This document shows positions 1-11,887 of a stretch of DNA of 64,000 nt, piece after piece. Origin of the DNA: Jackrogersella multiformis (Eukaryota; Ascomycota; Sordariomycetes; Xylariales; Hypoxylaceae); assembly GCA_902806575.1 (NCBI GenBank), contig CADCXD010000018.1, positions 3,286,001 to 3,350,000 on the forward strand. The letters run 5' to 3'. The first letter of the stretch is position 1, and each line of letters starts with the position of its first letter. The notes beneath the pieces are model-generated. The model was not told where the DNA came from. It worked only from the letters and a program-made list of their open reading frames with translations, and searched no databases. The position numbers and the translations under genes were made by a program.

Positions 1-1
1 C

Positions 2-2407
2 TTGCGACACGATGGCGATGTCGAGTCAATTCGCAAAATCTTCGAGGACGAGATTCCTGATTTTCTCAGAGACGGTATGAAGCTTTCACCACTCTACCCT
101 AGCTCATAGTAATATGTCCTGGATGCTCATTGGCTCATAGATGCCGCTGCCTTTACCGACGATGTCTTCCGAGCTATCAAGTACCGTACCTATCTCCCTG
201 GAGCTCCTCCTGCTCCTCCTGCGCCGTCCAGCGCTCGTCACATTCTCCCACCGCCTTCAGTCCCAACCAATCCTCAACTGTTAAACCAGTATCAACCCCA
301 GCTCCCGCATCCTGCAGCTTTGACGGGCCCATCAGTACCTGTATTTTCCCAGGGTGGGTCGCGGAAGCGTTCTTACAATGATCGAGACGATAATGATGTC
401 GATATCATATTGAATGGTCAAAGTACTCACCCTGGATCTCAACCGTACACTCAGCCATTTAAGCAACCGCGAAGAGGAGGTGGCTTTCCGCAACGTGGTG
501 GGAGATTTGACGAATTTCAGAGATCAAGAGATCACCTACAGCATGGATTTCCTAACACCTACCAGCCGCCTTCTAGCTCTAGCCGTCATGGACCATCGTC
601 TTCTCTACTTCCGCCGTTATTCTATGCTCGTCACGACCAAAACATGCCGCCGATGGATAGCCTTACCAGCGGGATGAACCAGCTCAGTGCCCCCTTCTCA
701 CAAGTGGCCGATCTACCTAAACCTGTTTATTCGGGAACTATCCCCCCACCGCCCCGAAGAAAGCGCTGTAGGGACTACGAGATGAGGGGGTATTGCTCTA
801 GAGGCAATAACTGCAGGTTCGAGCATGGTGCTGATTCCGTGATGGTGCCTCCGCTTGGCCCTTCGTTAGATGAAGGTGAATAAAACTCGCGGCAGTATAC
901 ATGAGTAATTGGTTTATGTGCTAACTATGAGACAGAATACGACCCGAGCAACGCAGTCTTCAAAATGCCGGTGATGCCGAATCAGAACCAGCCGCTGCCG
1001 TCTCATCTTCTGAATCTGCCCGCGCTTCCGATGGCACCCTCAGCTAATCGTCGCGAACATAACAAGTCAAGACGCATAAAAGGAAGACCCCCTATTGCTA
1101 GTGGTGGTCCTGTCTATGACAAGTCTAAGACCACCATAGTGGTACAGAATATTCCCAAGGAAAATTTGACCGAAGAGGAAGTCCGTGGTTACTTTTCTCA
1201 ATTTGGCAACATCCTCGAGATATCAATGCAGGTGCCTGATAAACTGGCCACTGTCAAATTTGATACTTGGGATGCCGCCAATGCTGCCTGGAATTCGCCA
1301 AAGGTGATTTTCGACAATCGGTTTGTAAAGGTGTTCTGGTATAAGGATGAAGCCGAGTCCGGATCAACACTCGTGAATGGGAAGGCTAGGAATGACGCAA
1401 AGAACGGGGCTACCAATGGCAAAGCGTCTACTAGCGAGGTTGTACCCACGGAATATTTTGATAAAGACGAATTCTTGCGCAAACAGGAGGAGGCTCAAAA
1501 GGCTCACGAAGAGAAGACCAAAAAGCGACAAGAAATAGAACGCCAGCGCCAGGAATTAGAGGATCGCCAGAAGGAGCTTCTCGCGCGGCAACTTGAAGAG
1601 AACCGCAAGCTTCAAGCCAAGCTAACCAAGAAAGAGGGTACCCCTTCAGAGACAGGAGATGGTACGACAAAGACTGCCTCACAAACGGAATATCTTCGAG
1701 CGCGGTTAGCAGCATTAACAGAAGAGGCCAATGATTTGGGAATCGATCCGAATGCCGCTCAGGACGAATTCTCGTCGTGGCCCCCAAGAGGTCGTGGTAG
1801 AGGTAGCCGAGGCTACCGTGGGCGTGGACGTTACTCCCCTAGAGTCTTTAGAGGTGGCTATGGTCACCAAGATAAAGCCTCTATACATGCAGCATATGCT
1901 GTATATTCTTTAGACAATAGACCGAAGATCATTACACTGTCTGGAGTGGACTTTACGAATCCTGAGAAGGACGAAGCTCTCCGGCAGTACCTCTTTGTAA
2001 GTACCAAAACCTTTGGGTGGTTTGCTGTCGCTAACCTATTGTAGGGCATCGGCGAGTTCAAGGATATTCACGCAGATACTACAACAACTCACATCTCTTT
2101 CAAAGACCGCAAGACAGCAGAGCAGTTTATGTTCGGTGTGTCCGCGAACAATACCATTCCCGGACTTGATGACAAGGTTGAGATTGCATGGGCTACGTCT
2201 ACGCCCCATTCCGAGACAAAGGCGGCCAACGACAGCGATATCCACATGGAGGCTAGCATTGAAGAGGAACAAGCGGCCCGCGACAAAACTAGTGCTGGGG
2301 GTAGTAGTGTCACCGTCGAGCTAGAGGAAGGCGAAGTTGATGGCGAGCATACGCATGATCAGCATGACATGGATTACGAATCAGGCCAAGGCTGGGACAT
2401 GTCGTGA
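2..2407 (+). CDS. RBM26/27-type RNA-binding protein (CCCH zinc finger + RRMs), 5' end outside window
   Basis: Four exons can be joined in one frame: 2-74, 141-875, 936-1996, 2045-2407, giving about 743 residues. The first exon runs off the left edge. In order it shows a Pro-rich linker, a C-x8-C-x5-C-x3-H zinc finger (Cys-Arg-Asp-Tyr... near base 770), an RRM (about 1129-1350, with the hydrophobic IVVQNIP and LATVKF strands), a long charged coiled coil (about 1460-1640), an Arg/Gly-rich patch (1785-1860), and a second RRM-like fold split by the last intron. This order matches metazoan RBM26/RBM27 and the fission-yeast relative linked to nuclear RNA decay. It probably acts in the nucleus on polyadenylated RNA; that role is inferred from the family. 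All three introns (66, 60 and 48 bp) are multiples of three, so retaining one keeps the frame locally unless it contains a stop. Confidence 0.85.
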
Positions 2408-2884
2408 ACGGGATCGGGTTCTTTGGGTGTGCATGTTGCATGGTATTAACTTCGGAGGATATTCTACTGTCCCACTCGAATGCTGGGGTTCGGCTAGATA
2501 TGATCTACGAATAGGGGAGAGGTGTTATGATACATTGCATGTTCTATGAAATCGAGGCTTGACGAATGACCCATTAAGAGCTAACAGCTATGTTATAAAA
2601 GCGTTGCTCCGGTCCTAATTGCTAGAGCATGATATTTGCTAATCAGCTAGATTGCTTTGTATTAAAGCTTTGTATTAAATTCACAGACTGCGTTGCACCT
2701 TATTTTATTCTGCACATCCATATATCGGATTACTTCTAGGAGCTCATTTGTTACAGCCATGTGCCCATTCAAATACAACTACGTAAGCTTCTCGACAGAA
2801 CACCGAAATTTTCACGAGGTATGTAAAATACCTTCCTAAACTACCTACCTAGGTGCCTCTAGATAACTTTCATTTCATCTCACT
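2408..2884. other. intergenic, tail-to-tail 3' flanks
   Basis: This stretch lies between two convergent genes. I see AT-rich 3' flanking sequence and one CTACCTACCTAGGTG-type palindrome near 2841-2856. No coding or RNA gene is apparent. Confidence 0.5.
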
Positions 2885-4148
2885 CTACTCCCCGACGTCG
2901 TCCTCGGCCTGCAAGTCGTGCGCCAGGCCCGCCGCGACACAGCTCCCCATCATCATGGCATTGGCCACGGTCTTGATCATGGCCGCGCAGTCGCCCGCCG
3001 CGTAGACGCCCGGAACGCCTGTAGCTTAGAACGGCGGATGTGCGTCGATGTGGCCCAGCGGCGAGAGCGGCACTCCTAGGTCCGCGGCAAAGGTCCCGTT
3101 GAGCTCGTGGCCGGGGTGTGGGCCTGGTTGGTTGGGGTCGTGTTAGTGAGGGTTGGGCTGGTTTGTGGATTGTTTTATGTAATTAGGGGGAGAAGTATTA
3201 GACTCGCATGCTTACCTAGGTAGGTAATACGTTTCGTGAGAAGGAGGTAGATTAGGGGTAAAAGGGGTAAGGAAAAGAGGTTAAAGGACTCACCAAAAAC
3301 CTCTCCTTATTTACAGTCCCATTTTCTAGAGTGACGAGCACACCTGTCTCGCCATCAACAGCGGGATCCTTGGCCAGGCGTGTCACGCGTCGGTTCTCAA
3401 TATAGTATTTCTGGCCGCTCTTCAGCTCCTCGCCGATCCGTGCTCCAAGTTTTTCGTTGCCGTCCGTGTATACGGTAACGTGGCCCGCGAGCTGCGCGGC
3501 CATGCGCGAGATGTTATGCGCCATCAATGGCACCAGACCACTGCCATCACTTCCCAGCATAGGGCCCGTCGCTAGAACACCCGCGGAGGCCGACCCCCGC
3601 TCTTCGAAGCCGTGGCAGAACAGGCAATGGAAACTTGTGAGTTCCCCTGTTAGTAGGGATAATCAAAAGAAAGCAGAAATTATAAGAATTGTAAGGATAC
3701 GGACAGAGAAAAGGGAATTATCTTACATCCCATACCCCCACACATCCGCATACCCTGCCGGCGTCGCGGGCATGACGTCCGTCACGCCCATGGCGAGCAC
3801 GACCTTGCGGCCGACGTACCTATTCCCGTCGTCGTCCTCGGCCTCGAAGCGGGTCCCCCCGCGGCCGTCGGGGTCCAGCGCGCGCACGCGCGCGACGCCG
3901 ACGTCGCGGAACCGCACGCCGCCCGCGTAGCGCGCCTCGATGTCGGCGCGCGCCTTGGCCCGGTGCGCCGCCGCGGACGCGTGCTCCCACCCCAGCACGT
4001 TGTGCATGTGCGCCGCGCGCGCGCCGCGGAACACCGCGTGCGAGAAGACCGCCGCCGTGTGCAGCTGCCGCGCCAGCGCGTTGGCGCACGCCACCCCCGC
4101 GGGGCCGCCGCCGAGGATCAGGACGTCGGATATTGGGGTCGCGGACAT
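2885..4148 (-). pseudogene. thioredoxin-reductase-like FAD/NAD(P) disulfide oxidoreductase (GliT-like family), in-frame stop
   Basis: The minus-strand gene starts at ATG 4148. The N-terminus carries the FAD dinucleotide fold (ILGGGPAG). Exon 2 opens with the redox motif C-L-F-C-H-G-F-E typical of GliT/HlmI-like small oxidoreductases, and the C-terminus has the G-V-Y-A-A-G-D-C-A FAD motif. Frame continuity supports exons 3727-4148, about 3290-3633 and 2885-3123 (1005 bp in total). The exon 2 donor that keeps frame is the weak GTCCTT at 3289; the nearby strong GTGAGT at 3293 would break it. Codon 288 is TAA (3026-3028), just after a P-P-F and before A-T-G-V-P-G-V, where relatives have an ordinary residue; CAA to TAA would explain it. 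Exon 1 is strikingly GC-rich compared with its surroundings. Family members oxidise dithiols of toxins such as gliotoxin or holomycin; no such cluster is visible here. Confidence 0.75.
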
Positions 4149-5624
4149 GGTGGGGTGCCGTGTGAGGTGGTTGTTTTTAGGGGGGGTGGAGAGATGGGTT
4201 TGCTTGGTTGGGTTGGGTAGGCTAGGTAATGTGTAAGTTGGAGTATAATACTGGCTCGTAAGTCGGGAGTGCTATAATGGGTGGACTGGCATCGGGTTTT
4301 ATACTAAGCACGTAGCACCGGTCTCGTTGGAGACTTCATGGATATCGGGGACTTTTTAGGGCGGACGAAATGTCTGTCCTCCCTAGGTTGGAACTCCTAA
4401 TTACCTGAGTTAAGTTGGCTTGAGCTTCACTTGTAGTTAGATATAACATCGAGACGTTCGTTATTAGCTAAATCCCGTTGTTGGTCGTTGGTCGTTGGTT
4501 GTTATATCTGTCTTGAAACGCGGTAAACGCATATACCTATCCATAAGAGGTTCCATCGCGAGTTGACCACCCTGCCTGCCACCTAGGAAATATATGGCGG
4601 TCCACCCCCTTAGCTGTACTTAGATATATTTCACGTTAAGGGCATATCCTTTATATGATCTGGTGCCCTTCTAAATGCAGGAACGACCGTTCCGGGCCCG
4701 TGTGGGTCGCCGAAAAATTTCCGCCGCTAGTCGTCGACCTTAGAAGTCTCCGGCCGGATCTACCCGGTCAGCTCCGTGCTAGCTTCGGGAGGAAAGTGAA
4801 CATGACCTTTTCCTCATTTATCTTAAGCGAGAGAAACGATTTGTAAGGGCAGCGTGGGAGTGTACGCCTTAACAACAATTTGGGCTTATTCTCCATATTA
4901 ATAACGCAAAGCCCTCCATGTAGTGCCACCAGCCATTATCGTAACTCTACAAAGGATGATCCCTGCGTTATGCTCGGACACCCCATCGCGACCCTTCTTT
5001 ACTGGCGGCCCCACAGCGCAGATCTTGAATGGAGATATCAGGGCTGCCGCCGCTGCTATGTCCATCCGAATTGAGGGCGGAAAGGCTAGTTCCCGATGTA
5101 CTTAGGTGCGGGTAGGAAGTAGCGTAAAATACCTAGGGGCTTGATTACCTACTAAGACTCACGGGTTTGATGCATTAAAGTATCGATTTTGCTGATAGTG
5201 AGCCTGCGAATTACAATATGCCTCAATGATGATTATATAATACAAGCTTGAGCTTCTAAGAGTATCATGTCTAAGATAAATATGAATATAACGAGGACAA
5301 AAAGATACATATGGTTTTGAATGACACGATCAAGCTGAGCATGAAACTTACAAAGGTAGAATCAGCCTTGACTAAGCCCAACGTTACACAGTACCTACCT
5401 AGGTAGGTATATATCCCCCGTAAATCTTGATAGGTTAATGACAAATTATTCTGCCTTGGATTCTTCCAATGCTGAAAAAGTATTGTGTGGCGTTCTCGCG
5501 GCGCGGGGGCCATGTGATGAGGGCGGTGGCTGCGACATGCGGTGATAAAAGTCTGAACCTCGCAGCCTGATAGCATTTGGGACATCCCCTCCTCTTTCAC
5601 TACGTCCTAGAGCATGGTCATCTC
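4149..5624. other. intergenic region, 1.5 kb
   Basis: This is the upstream region shared by the divergent flavoprotein (-) and HeLo-like/ankyrin (+) genes. It holds a short GTTGGTCGTTGGTCGTTGGTT repeat near 4480-4500 and a perfect ACCTACCTAGGTAGGT palindrome near 5393-5408. Short open frames here lack codon bias or recognisable motifs. Confidence 0.5.
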
Positions 5625-8600
5625 ATGGACCCATTATCTATCACTGCTAGCACTGCTGGCCTCATCTCGCTGGGCCTCACGGTATCGGGCGGGCTCGTCC
5701 GGTACTGCAAGGCATATAGGTCCCAAGATGCCGATCTCGCCCAGCTGACACAACATGCACAGCAGCTTGAATCCCTCCTCAAACTGATACTGGATCGGAC
5801 TTCTGGGTCACAAATTCCAAGCGGAGACATCGACATCTCATTGCAAGGATGCCGGGATGCCTGCGACGCCTGTCTACGGGATTTCAAACAGTTAAATGCC
5901 AAGTACGCCTATCCGAAACTTAGTCGAACCTTCAAAGACCGAAGCCAGAGCCTCGTGCGGAAACTCAAATACCCCTTCGACAAAGAGGAGTTGGATAACC
6001 TACGATCTCGTCTCGGAGAATTCCATGTCATGTTGCTAGGTCACTTCCAGTTAATTAATCTGTAGGTACTCCAATCGAGTTTAATTTCCTTGCTAAAATT
6101 ATCTATGAAGCGACGCTACAAGGCACATTAGGACTGAGATGATTTCCGAATCCCATAAAATAATTGAAGCTGTTGATTCGCTCGGAAGACAGCTCCAATC
6201 CTCCATCTCGAACGCAGAGCATACGATATCCAACACGATACGTGATACTTCAGAACAGCTAGAATCGTCGTTCCGAAGAAGCCTCCAACAAACTGGGAAT
6301 GATGTGACAACGTCTGTAACCAGTTGTATAAATAGTCTATCTGACCAGCTCGGAAAGGGGCAAGAGCATCATACCTTGGATATCATACGCCACATGGACC
6401 AGCGATTTCACGTCTTGGAAAGCTTAATCCAGGCATCAACAATGAATCGCGCTGGTGGCCAAATGACATTGGTACAATCGAGCACAAGCCATCTAAATCG
6501 AGATAGGAGCGTCAGTAGGAAGACCTCTTCAGAGATGTCCGTAGGGAACATGCTCGACTCCCTGTGCAAATGTCCCAAGTTTCGGCAGAGAGGATCAAGT
6601 ATGCAGCACCTGGAAGGCTGTATATACTCGTTCAATAATCGCACGAGACGGAGTTTTGTTTTGAGATTTCGAGCTTTTCAGCGCAAAATCACAACAGCAT
6701 GGGGGTTTGAATACTCCCAAAGATCGTGGGCGTGGGCGCGTGACTGGCGAATACATCGTAATCTCACAATTCGAGCGACTGTTGATCGATATCACTCTCC
6801 TGCATTTGCGGCGCTGCTGCAAGTCCGACTTAGACTAATATCGAAGAAAATCACAACGCACGAGCTAGAAGTAATATTTCGGGATTGTATACTTGCATTG
6901 CACAAGGTCTTTGCAAGCGGCCAGGGACACCCGACTGATGTATCATTAATCGGTTGGAACTTGCTACACGTACGCCAACCTATATTTCGTTTTAGATGAC
7001 AGTACTGATGGCAAAGTAGGATGCTGCTTTCTTTTTGCCCATTAGGAATGTCACCGATGAAGTAACAACGCTCCTTCTGCAATTCATCAACGCTCTAGTT
7101 CAGATGGGGATACCTATCAATGACGTCGCGCAATCGAAAATGTAAGATTTAATGACAATCTCAAAGATGCCTACCTAGGGTTAGGTAGACACTAACAATC
7201 TCTCAGCACTCCTCTTTCGGCGGCTCTCGACCGTTTCGAGGATATCAATCCAGGCAACTTGAAATACCTAGTTCAAGGCTTTATTAATATGGATGGCGGA
7301 ATCATGCCTGACAGCTCCTCACCCCCCCAGCTCGTTAAAATCCTATCATTAGGAATTATTGAGTTATATGAGCGTAAGACTCAAGTTGTTTCTAAAATAG
7401 TGACACGTAAAGCTAACAGGTATCCAAGCTCTTGCCTGCACTGAATTTCTCGGTCAAGTACTCCTCCGCTCAGAGCATAACATTATTCATCTACTTCGTA
7501 CCAATCGTTCTTTACTATACGATCGAACCCAGAATGGCCAGACGCCGCTCCACTTAGCCGCCAACTGGCCTAGAGGCCTTGAAATCATGATTGACTTTGG
7601 AGGCGAGGCAGTTAAATCGATCATAAACACTCGAGATACGTTTAGAGAATGCGCTCTGGATTACGCTGCACAACTAGGAAACATTAGTTCTGTTCGGATG
7701 TTGCTTGAGGCAGGAGCGAGCATTAACGAAAAAATATTCCTTCGCATTTACTACAACAGTGATAGGGCAATAGCGAATGAGATGGTATCCATCGTCGTTG
7801 AATTCATGGCTTATCAACGAAGAGAGTTATTAAAACTTGCTCTACTAAACTTTTCTTCGGAAACGATCGAACACTTCGGTTTGCAAGAGGATATTCTTCT
7901 CGATCACAACGCCTTCAATGTTGCCCAAACTTTGAGACAACAGCGAGTTTCACTGCCTACAGCTTGCGACTACCTTCCATCTAGTCCGATATACCACTGG
8001 GATTATATCACGGCTTTTGCAGCCCGAAAACTGTTCGATGCTGGATTCCACGACACGAACAGAGTATTCCGCGCCCGTAATCCACTAATGAAGTTTTTTC
8101 ACTATTGGCACAAATATGGACTTGCTGATACTCTTGAGCTGGTTTACTGGTTTGAACAACACGGGGTTGATATATACGCTTCAATCCCTGTGTTTGGTTG
8201 CTCGTTTGACGTAGAAGGCAAGTCTAACTCGTCAGAAAACGATGGACCTCGCGTTATCTACCCAGTGATTCACCTAGTCGCACAAGAATTAGGCACAATT
8301 TGCGTAGAGCAAATATGGGATTTAGTTTTCCGGCAAGAAGGATCGCCTGTGACAGAGCTGTCAAAACGACAAATATCGAAACTGCTTGAGGAAAATACTA
8401 CTGACCCTTGTCTATGCTATTGCACAACTACTGGATGCACCTCGGCTTCAAAATACATGTCTGATACTTTTACTTGTACTCGAGTTCTGAGAGGAAAATT
8501 TATAGTTGATGCTTCGAGATTAGCTGAGCAGGCAATCCTTGGTCTTAATGGACCCTGAGTTGTATCGGATATGATTCGTGTCTTAACTTTTGAGGAACTC

Positions 8601-8915
8601 GGGATGAAGCACACCTGCTGTGAGTACCACGACGAATATACACTGGATGGTTTTACGAAACGTCCACTCATCCATCTTAAGGATCCAGAGGAAATTGATG
8701 AAATACGGGAGGAGGATAGACATCTAGCAGTACTTCTGGAAACTTTGATGGTGGAGTTCAGTACGAAGTTCCAAGAGTTGAATGTTCCATTAAGCCAGTT
8801 TTTGGAAGAATACTTCTTTCCTAGGATGGAAGAAATCGAGAAAGAGAAGAATGAGTTGTCGATGGAGGACAAAGATGCCATGAGGAAGATTGGTGTCGTG
8901 CTTGACGAATCATGA
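5625..8915 (+). CDS. HeLo-like N-terminal / ankyrin-repeat protein, interrupted by TGA
   Basis: Five exons fit one frame: 5625-6061, 6132-6969, 7020-7141, 7207-7373 and 7420-8915 (3060 bp, 1019 codons plus stop). The start is ATG 5625, whose MDPLSITASTAGLI is the hallmark start of the fungal HeLo-like N-terminal domain found on STAND and prion-linked cell-death proteins. Residues 1-150 form that helical domain. A middle region of unknown fold follows, then ankyrin-type repeats from about residue 560 (NGQTPLHLAAN; a second with VRMLLEAGASIN). The tail has FEELGMKHTCC and a charged coiled coil, also seen in relatives. Codon 901 is TGA (8556-8558), after GLNGP and in frame with the conserved tail, so about 118 residues would be lost. 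TGG or CGA to TGA would explain it. It is likely a cytosolic or membrane-active signalling or incompatibility protein; this is inferred from the domain. Confidence 0.8.
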
Positions 8916-9837
8916 GGTTCCCCTTTTTTGACAACATTATGATAGACATGTTTGTTTTGTTATTTATCTTTTACGATTCATTTTCATATAGATGATGCCT
9001 ACGCGGAATGGACGACTCCAGGACTGGAGGTTTTGGGATCTGGAAATGGCATAAGGGATGCCACACGCGACTCATAGGTTAGGTACCTAGTATCCCATAC
9101 GATTTTACACCCCATTAAATCATTTGTATCGTATCGTGAATATGTTTAAGATCAGGTAAGCATTTCTAGTTAATAAAGGGAATGGCTGTGGCGCTGCTGT
9201 GGCGCTAAGATCAGCTCCCAAAACGGAAATAAACACACTTAAAGCCTCGGCCCCCAACATCTAACACCCTGCTCCAACATCTAGCACCCTGCCAGCCTGC
9301 TACCTACCTGCCTACCTAGGTACCTAAAGTACGTACCTAGCATAAAAGTACCCCTGACGAATTAAGGTAGTGGGACTACCCGCGCGCTAGAATGGTTAAC
9401 TGTTGGACGGGCCCCCCGGGCTCCTGGCCTGGTGTTTGTTCCAACATCGAACACAGTGCTGTGTTAATTGCTCCTGCATGTGGTGAAATATCTAGGTACC
9501 TCCAGTAGGTAGGTACGTAGTGTATCCGTGTCTTAGGTACCTATACCTACTAGGTAAGTACCTATACCTACTAAGTAAATACCTATATATATGTACCTAG
9601 GTAAGCTCATGTTGGTCTCCAAGTGTCACCTCACTCCTTTCTGTTTATTTCCTTCTTTCCTGTCTTAGGTATTTCATCGTTGGCTGTCATTCTCTTAATT
9701 CTGCCTCCCCTTTTCGAGACATCTTCACTGGTTTTGACTGTTTTCCCCTTTCCCCCCAGTCCTGGTGGATTAACCAACGCCACGAGATACTCTTGCTATT
9801 GCGAGGCAGTGGACATTTTAGTTTTAACTCTTCACCA
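8916..9837. other. intergenic region rich in TACCTAGGTA palindromes
   Basis: This is the promoter side of the P450 gene. It contains a dense run of CCTAGGTA/GGTAGGTA units near 9081-9090, 9300-9340 and 9486-9605, alternating with TATA-like AT tracts. A C/T-rich tract (about 9640-9770) precedes the start codon, as is common in fungal 5' leaders. No gene is seen. Confidence 0.5.
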
Positions 9838-11665
9838 ATGGCCTGGTTCGTAGTACTGCTGACTGCCGCCGCTCTGCTGGTAGGCACTTTGCTGGCCAGC
9901 ACCGGCGTCCGTCTGCTGCAGAACTACTGGGCTGCTCGCTCCATGGGCGTACCCATACGCATCATTCCCATCAGCCCCCTCAATCCGTTTTGGGTCTTGC
10001 TAGACCGAAAGGTCCTCTCCGTAATCCGCCGTCTGCCTTTCGGCGACAATAGCTTTACCAGATATAACTGGCGAGGATGGGAGGTCGAAGATAGGTATCG
10101 ATCTCATTCTGAGATGGGAGATATCTGGGTCTTGGTCACACCATTCAAGAACTGGGTCTACGTAAATGATCCTCAAGCGTTGATGTCGTTATTTCGGAAA
10201 GGAACTCAATTTCCTCGCCCTGTCTTTATCAATGGTATGCTCAATTCTATATCCTGATACCTTAAGTAGCTACCTTGGTAACGCTGACACATGTGATTGG
10301 ATTCTAGAGATTCTGGACGTATTTGGGCCTAACATATCAACCGTAAGCTTCCCCTCTTGCGCTCGGCTTCCCACCGCCAGCAATGTCGTTACTAATTAAT
10401 AGACTTGTATCTTATAGGCTGAAGGGGAGCGATGGAAAACGCAGCGTAGAATCGCGACTCACTGTTTCAATGAACAAAATAATAGTATCGTATGGTCGGA
10501 AGCTCTTAGCTTGGCGAACGACATGCTGCGCTACTGGACTACGAAGTCGTCCGTTACGTCTAGTGCTGATGATCTACGCACGCTGTCTCTACACGTGCTC
10601 TCTCGCGCTGGTTTCGGAAAGTCTTTCAAATTCGCAGGCCACGACGAGAGGCAATCCTCAAGCCCGTCAAACAGCTACAAAGAGTCCTTGCAGACCGTCT
10701 TGGAAAATCTTGTCCTCATCCTGGGGTTGGGCACTAAGTTCCTCGCAAATCCTTGGCTCCCGCGTAAACTTCGAACCGTCCACGAGGCTTGTGTCTCATT
10801 CCAGAAGTATATGACTAGTCTGTACGAAGAGGAAAAGCAAGCCTTTGCTGAGGGAGAGGCCAGAGACCACAACCTCATGACATCTTTGGTTCGTGCTTCC
10901 CAGGACGAGGCAAAGACTTCGGGTGGTCTTACAGAGAGAGAGATCTACGGTAACATGTTCGCGTTCAACTTCGCCGGCCATGATACTACGGCTCATACTT
11001 TCACCTTTGCACTATACTTTCTGGCGGCCCATCCAGAAGTCCAAGACTGGCTCTCGGAAGAAATACGCGACGTATTAGGCGACCGTCCGGTGTCTGAGTA
11101 TGACTACCGAGCCGATTTCCCACGCCTCAAACGCTGCCTGTCCGTAATGTACGAGACGATACGTCTTTACACAGTCGTACCCACGATCAAGTGGACAGGT
11201 AGCCAGCCACAATCCCTCACCGTTGGCAACAAGACGGTTGTTATTCCTCCTGATAGCATGGTTGCGCCAAGCTACGGCTCTGTACAAACGGACCCCAGGT
11301 TCTGGGGTCCTGATTCCTTGGCCTGGAAGCCGTCGCGCTGGATTAAGCCCGCTGCTGGCTCCGATGCGGATGTCGTGTCGAAGCCGGGCGAGGAGGATTT
11401 CAACATGCCTGTGCGCGGTGCTTTCATTGGCTGGTCCGACGGTGTTCGTGACTGCCCGGGGAGAAAGTTCTCCCAGGTCGAATTCGTAGCCACGATGGCA
11501 ACGCTCTTCTTGGACCAGCGGGTGGACCCAGTAGCGGCCAAGGGCGAGACCCTCGAAAGGGCGCGGCAGAGAGTCGAGGATCTTATCAAGACGGACTCCG
11601 GCTCTGTTTTGTTATTGCAAATGTTACATCCCGAACGGGCACCCCTGGTTTGGAAAAGGCGATAA
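9838..11665 (+). CDS. cytochrome P450 monooxygenase
   Basis: Exons 9838-10234, 10308-10342 and 10418-11665 join in frame to 559 residues, near the upper end of the usual P450 range. An N-terminal membrane anchor (VVLLTAAALLVGTLLAS) places it on the endoplasmic reticulum. The I-helix motif A-G-H-D-T-T, the K-helix E-x-x-R (YETIR) and the heme loop W-S-D-G-V-R-D-C-P-G (Cys ligand) are intact. The heme loop has W-S in place of the usual F-G, which is found in several fungal clans. The substrate is unknown. It lies tail to tail, 222 bp from a DHA2 transporter, which suggests a small detoxification or metabolite pair, but no backbone synthase is visible nearby. The start was chosen at the Met just before the anchor. 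Confidence 0.9.
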
Positions 11666-11887
11666 AAAGAACTTGTGTCATTTTAATTACTATCTTTATA
11701 CTTCTAAGAACGCTCTCGTGGCTTTTAATCGAACTCTCCTACTCGTTTAAGCTTTCTAAAATATACAGGCCGGTTCGAAGTAGATCAAGAGGAAGATGCA
11801 CAGGGGAATGATAAAATCTAGACAAAGTGGACTGCGGTGGTGGACCATATCGTCAGCTAATGCGAGAACGACAATTTAACAAGCCTC

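Noticed and set aside
3820..4089. Arg/Ala/Gly-rich alternative frame within the flavoprotein exon
   Set aside because: It is the shadow of very GC-rich coding sequence in another frame.
5577..5624. Upstream start for the HeLo-like/ankyrin gene
   Set aside because: The MDPLSITASTAGLI start at 5625 is the conserved family N-terminus; the extra 16 residues are not.
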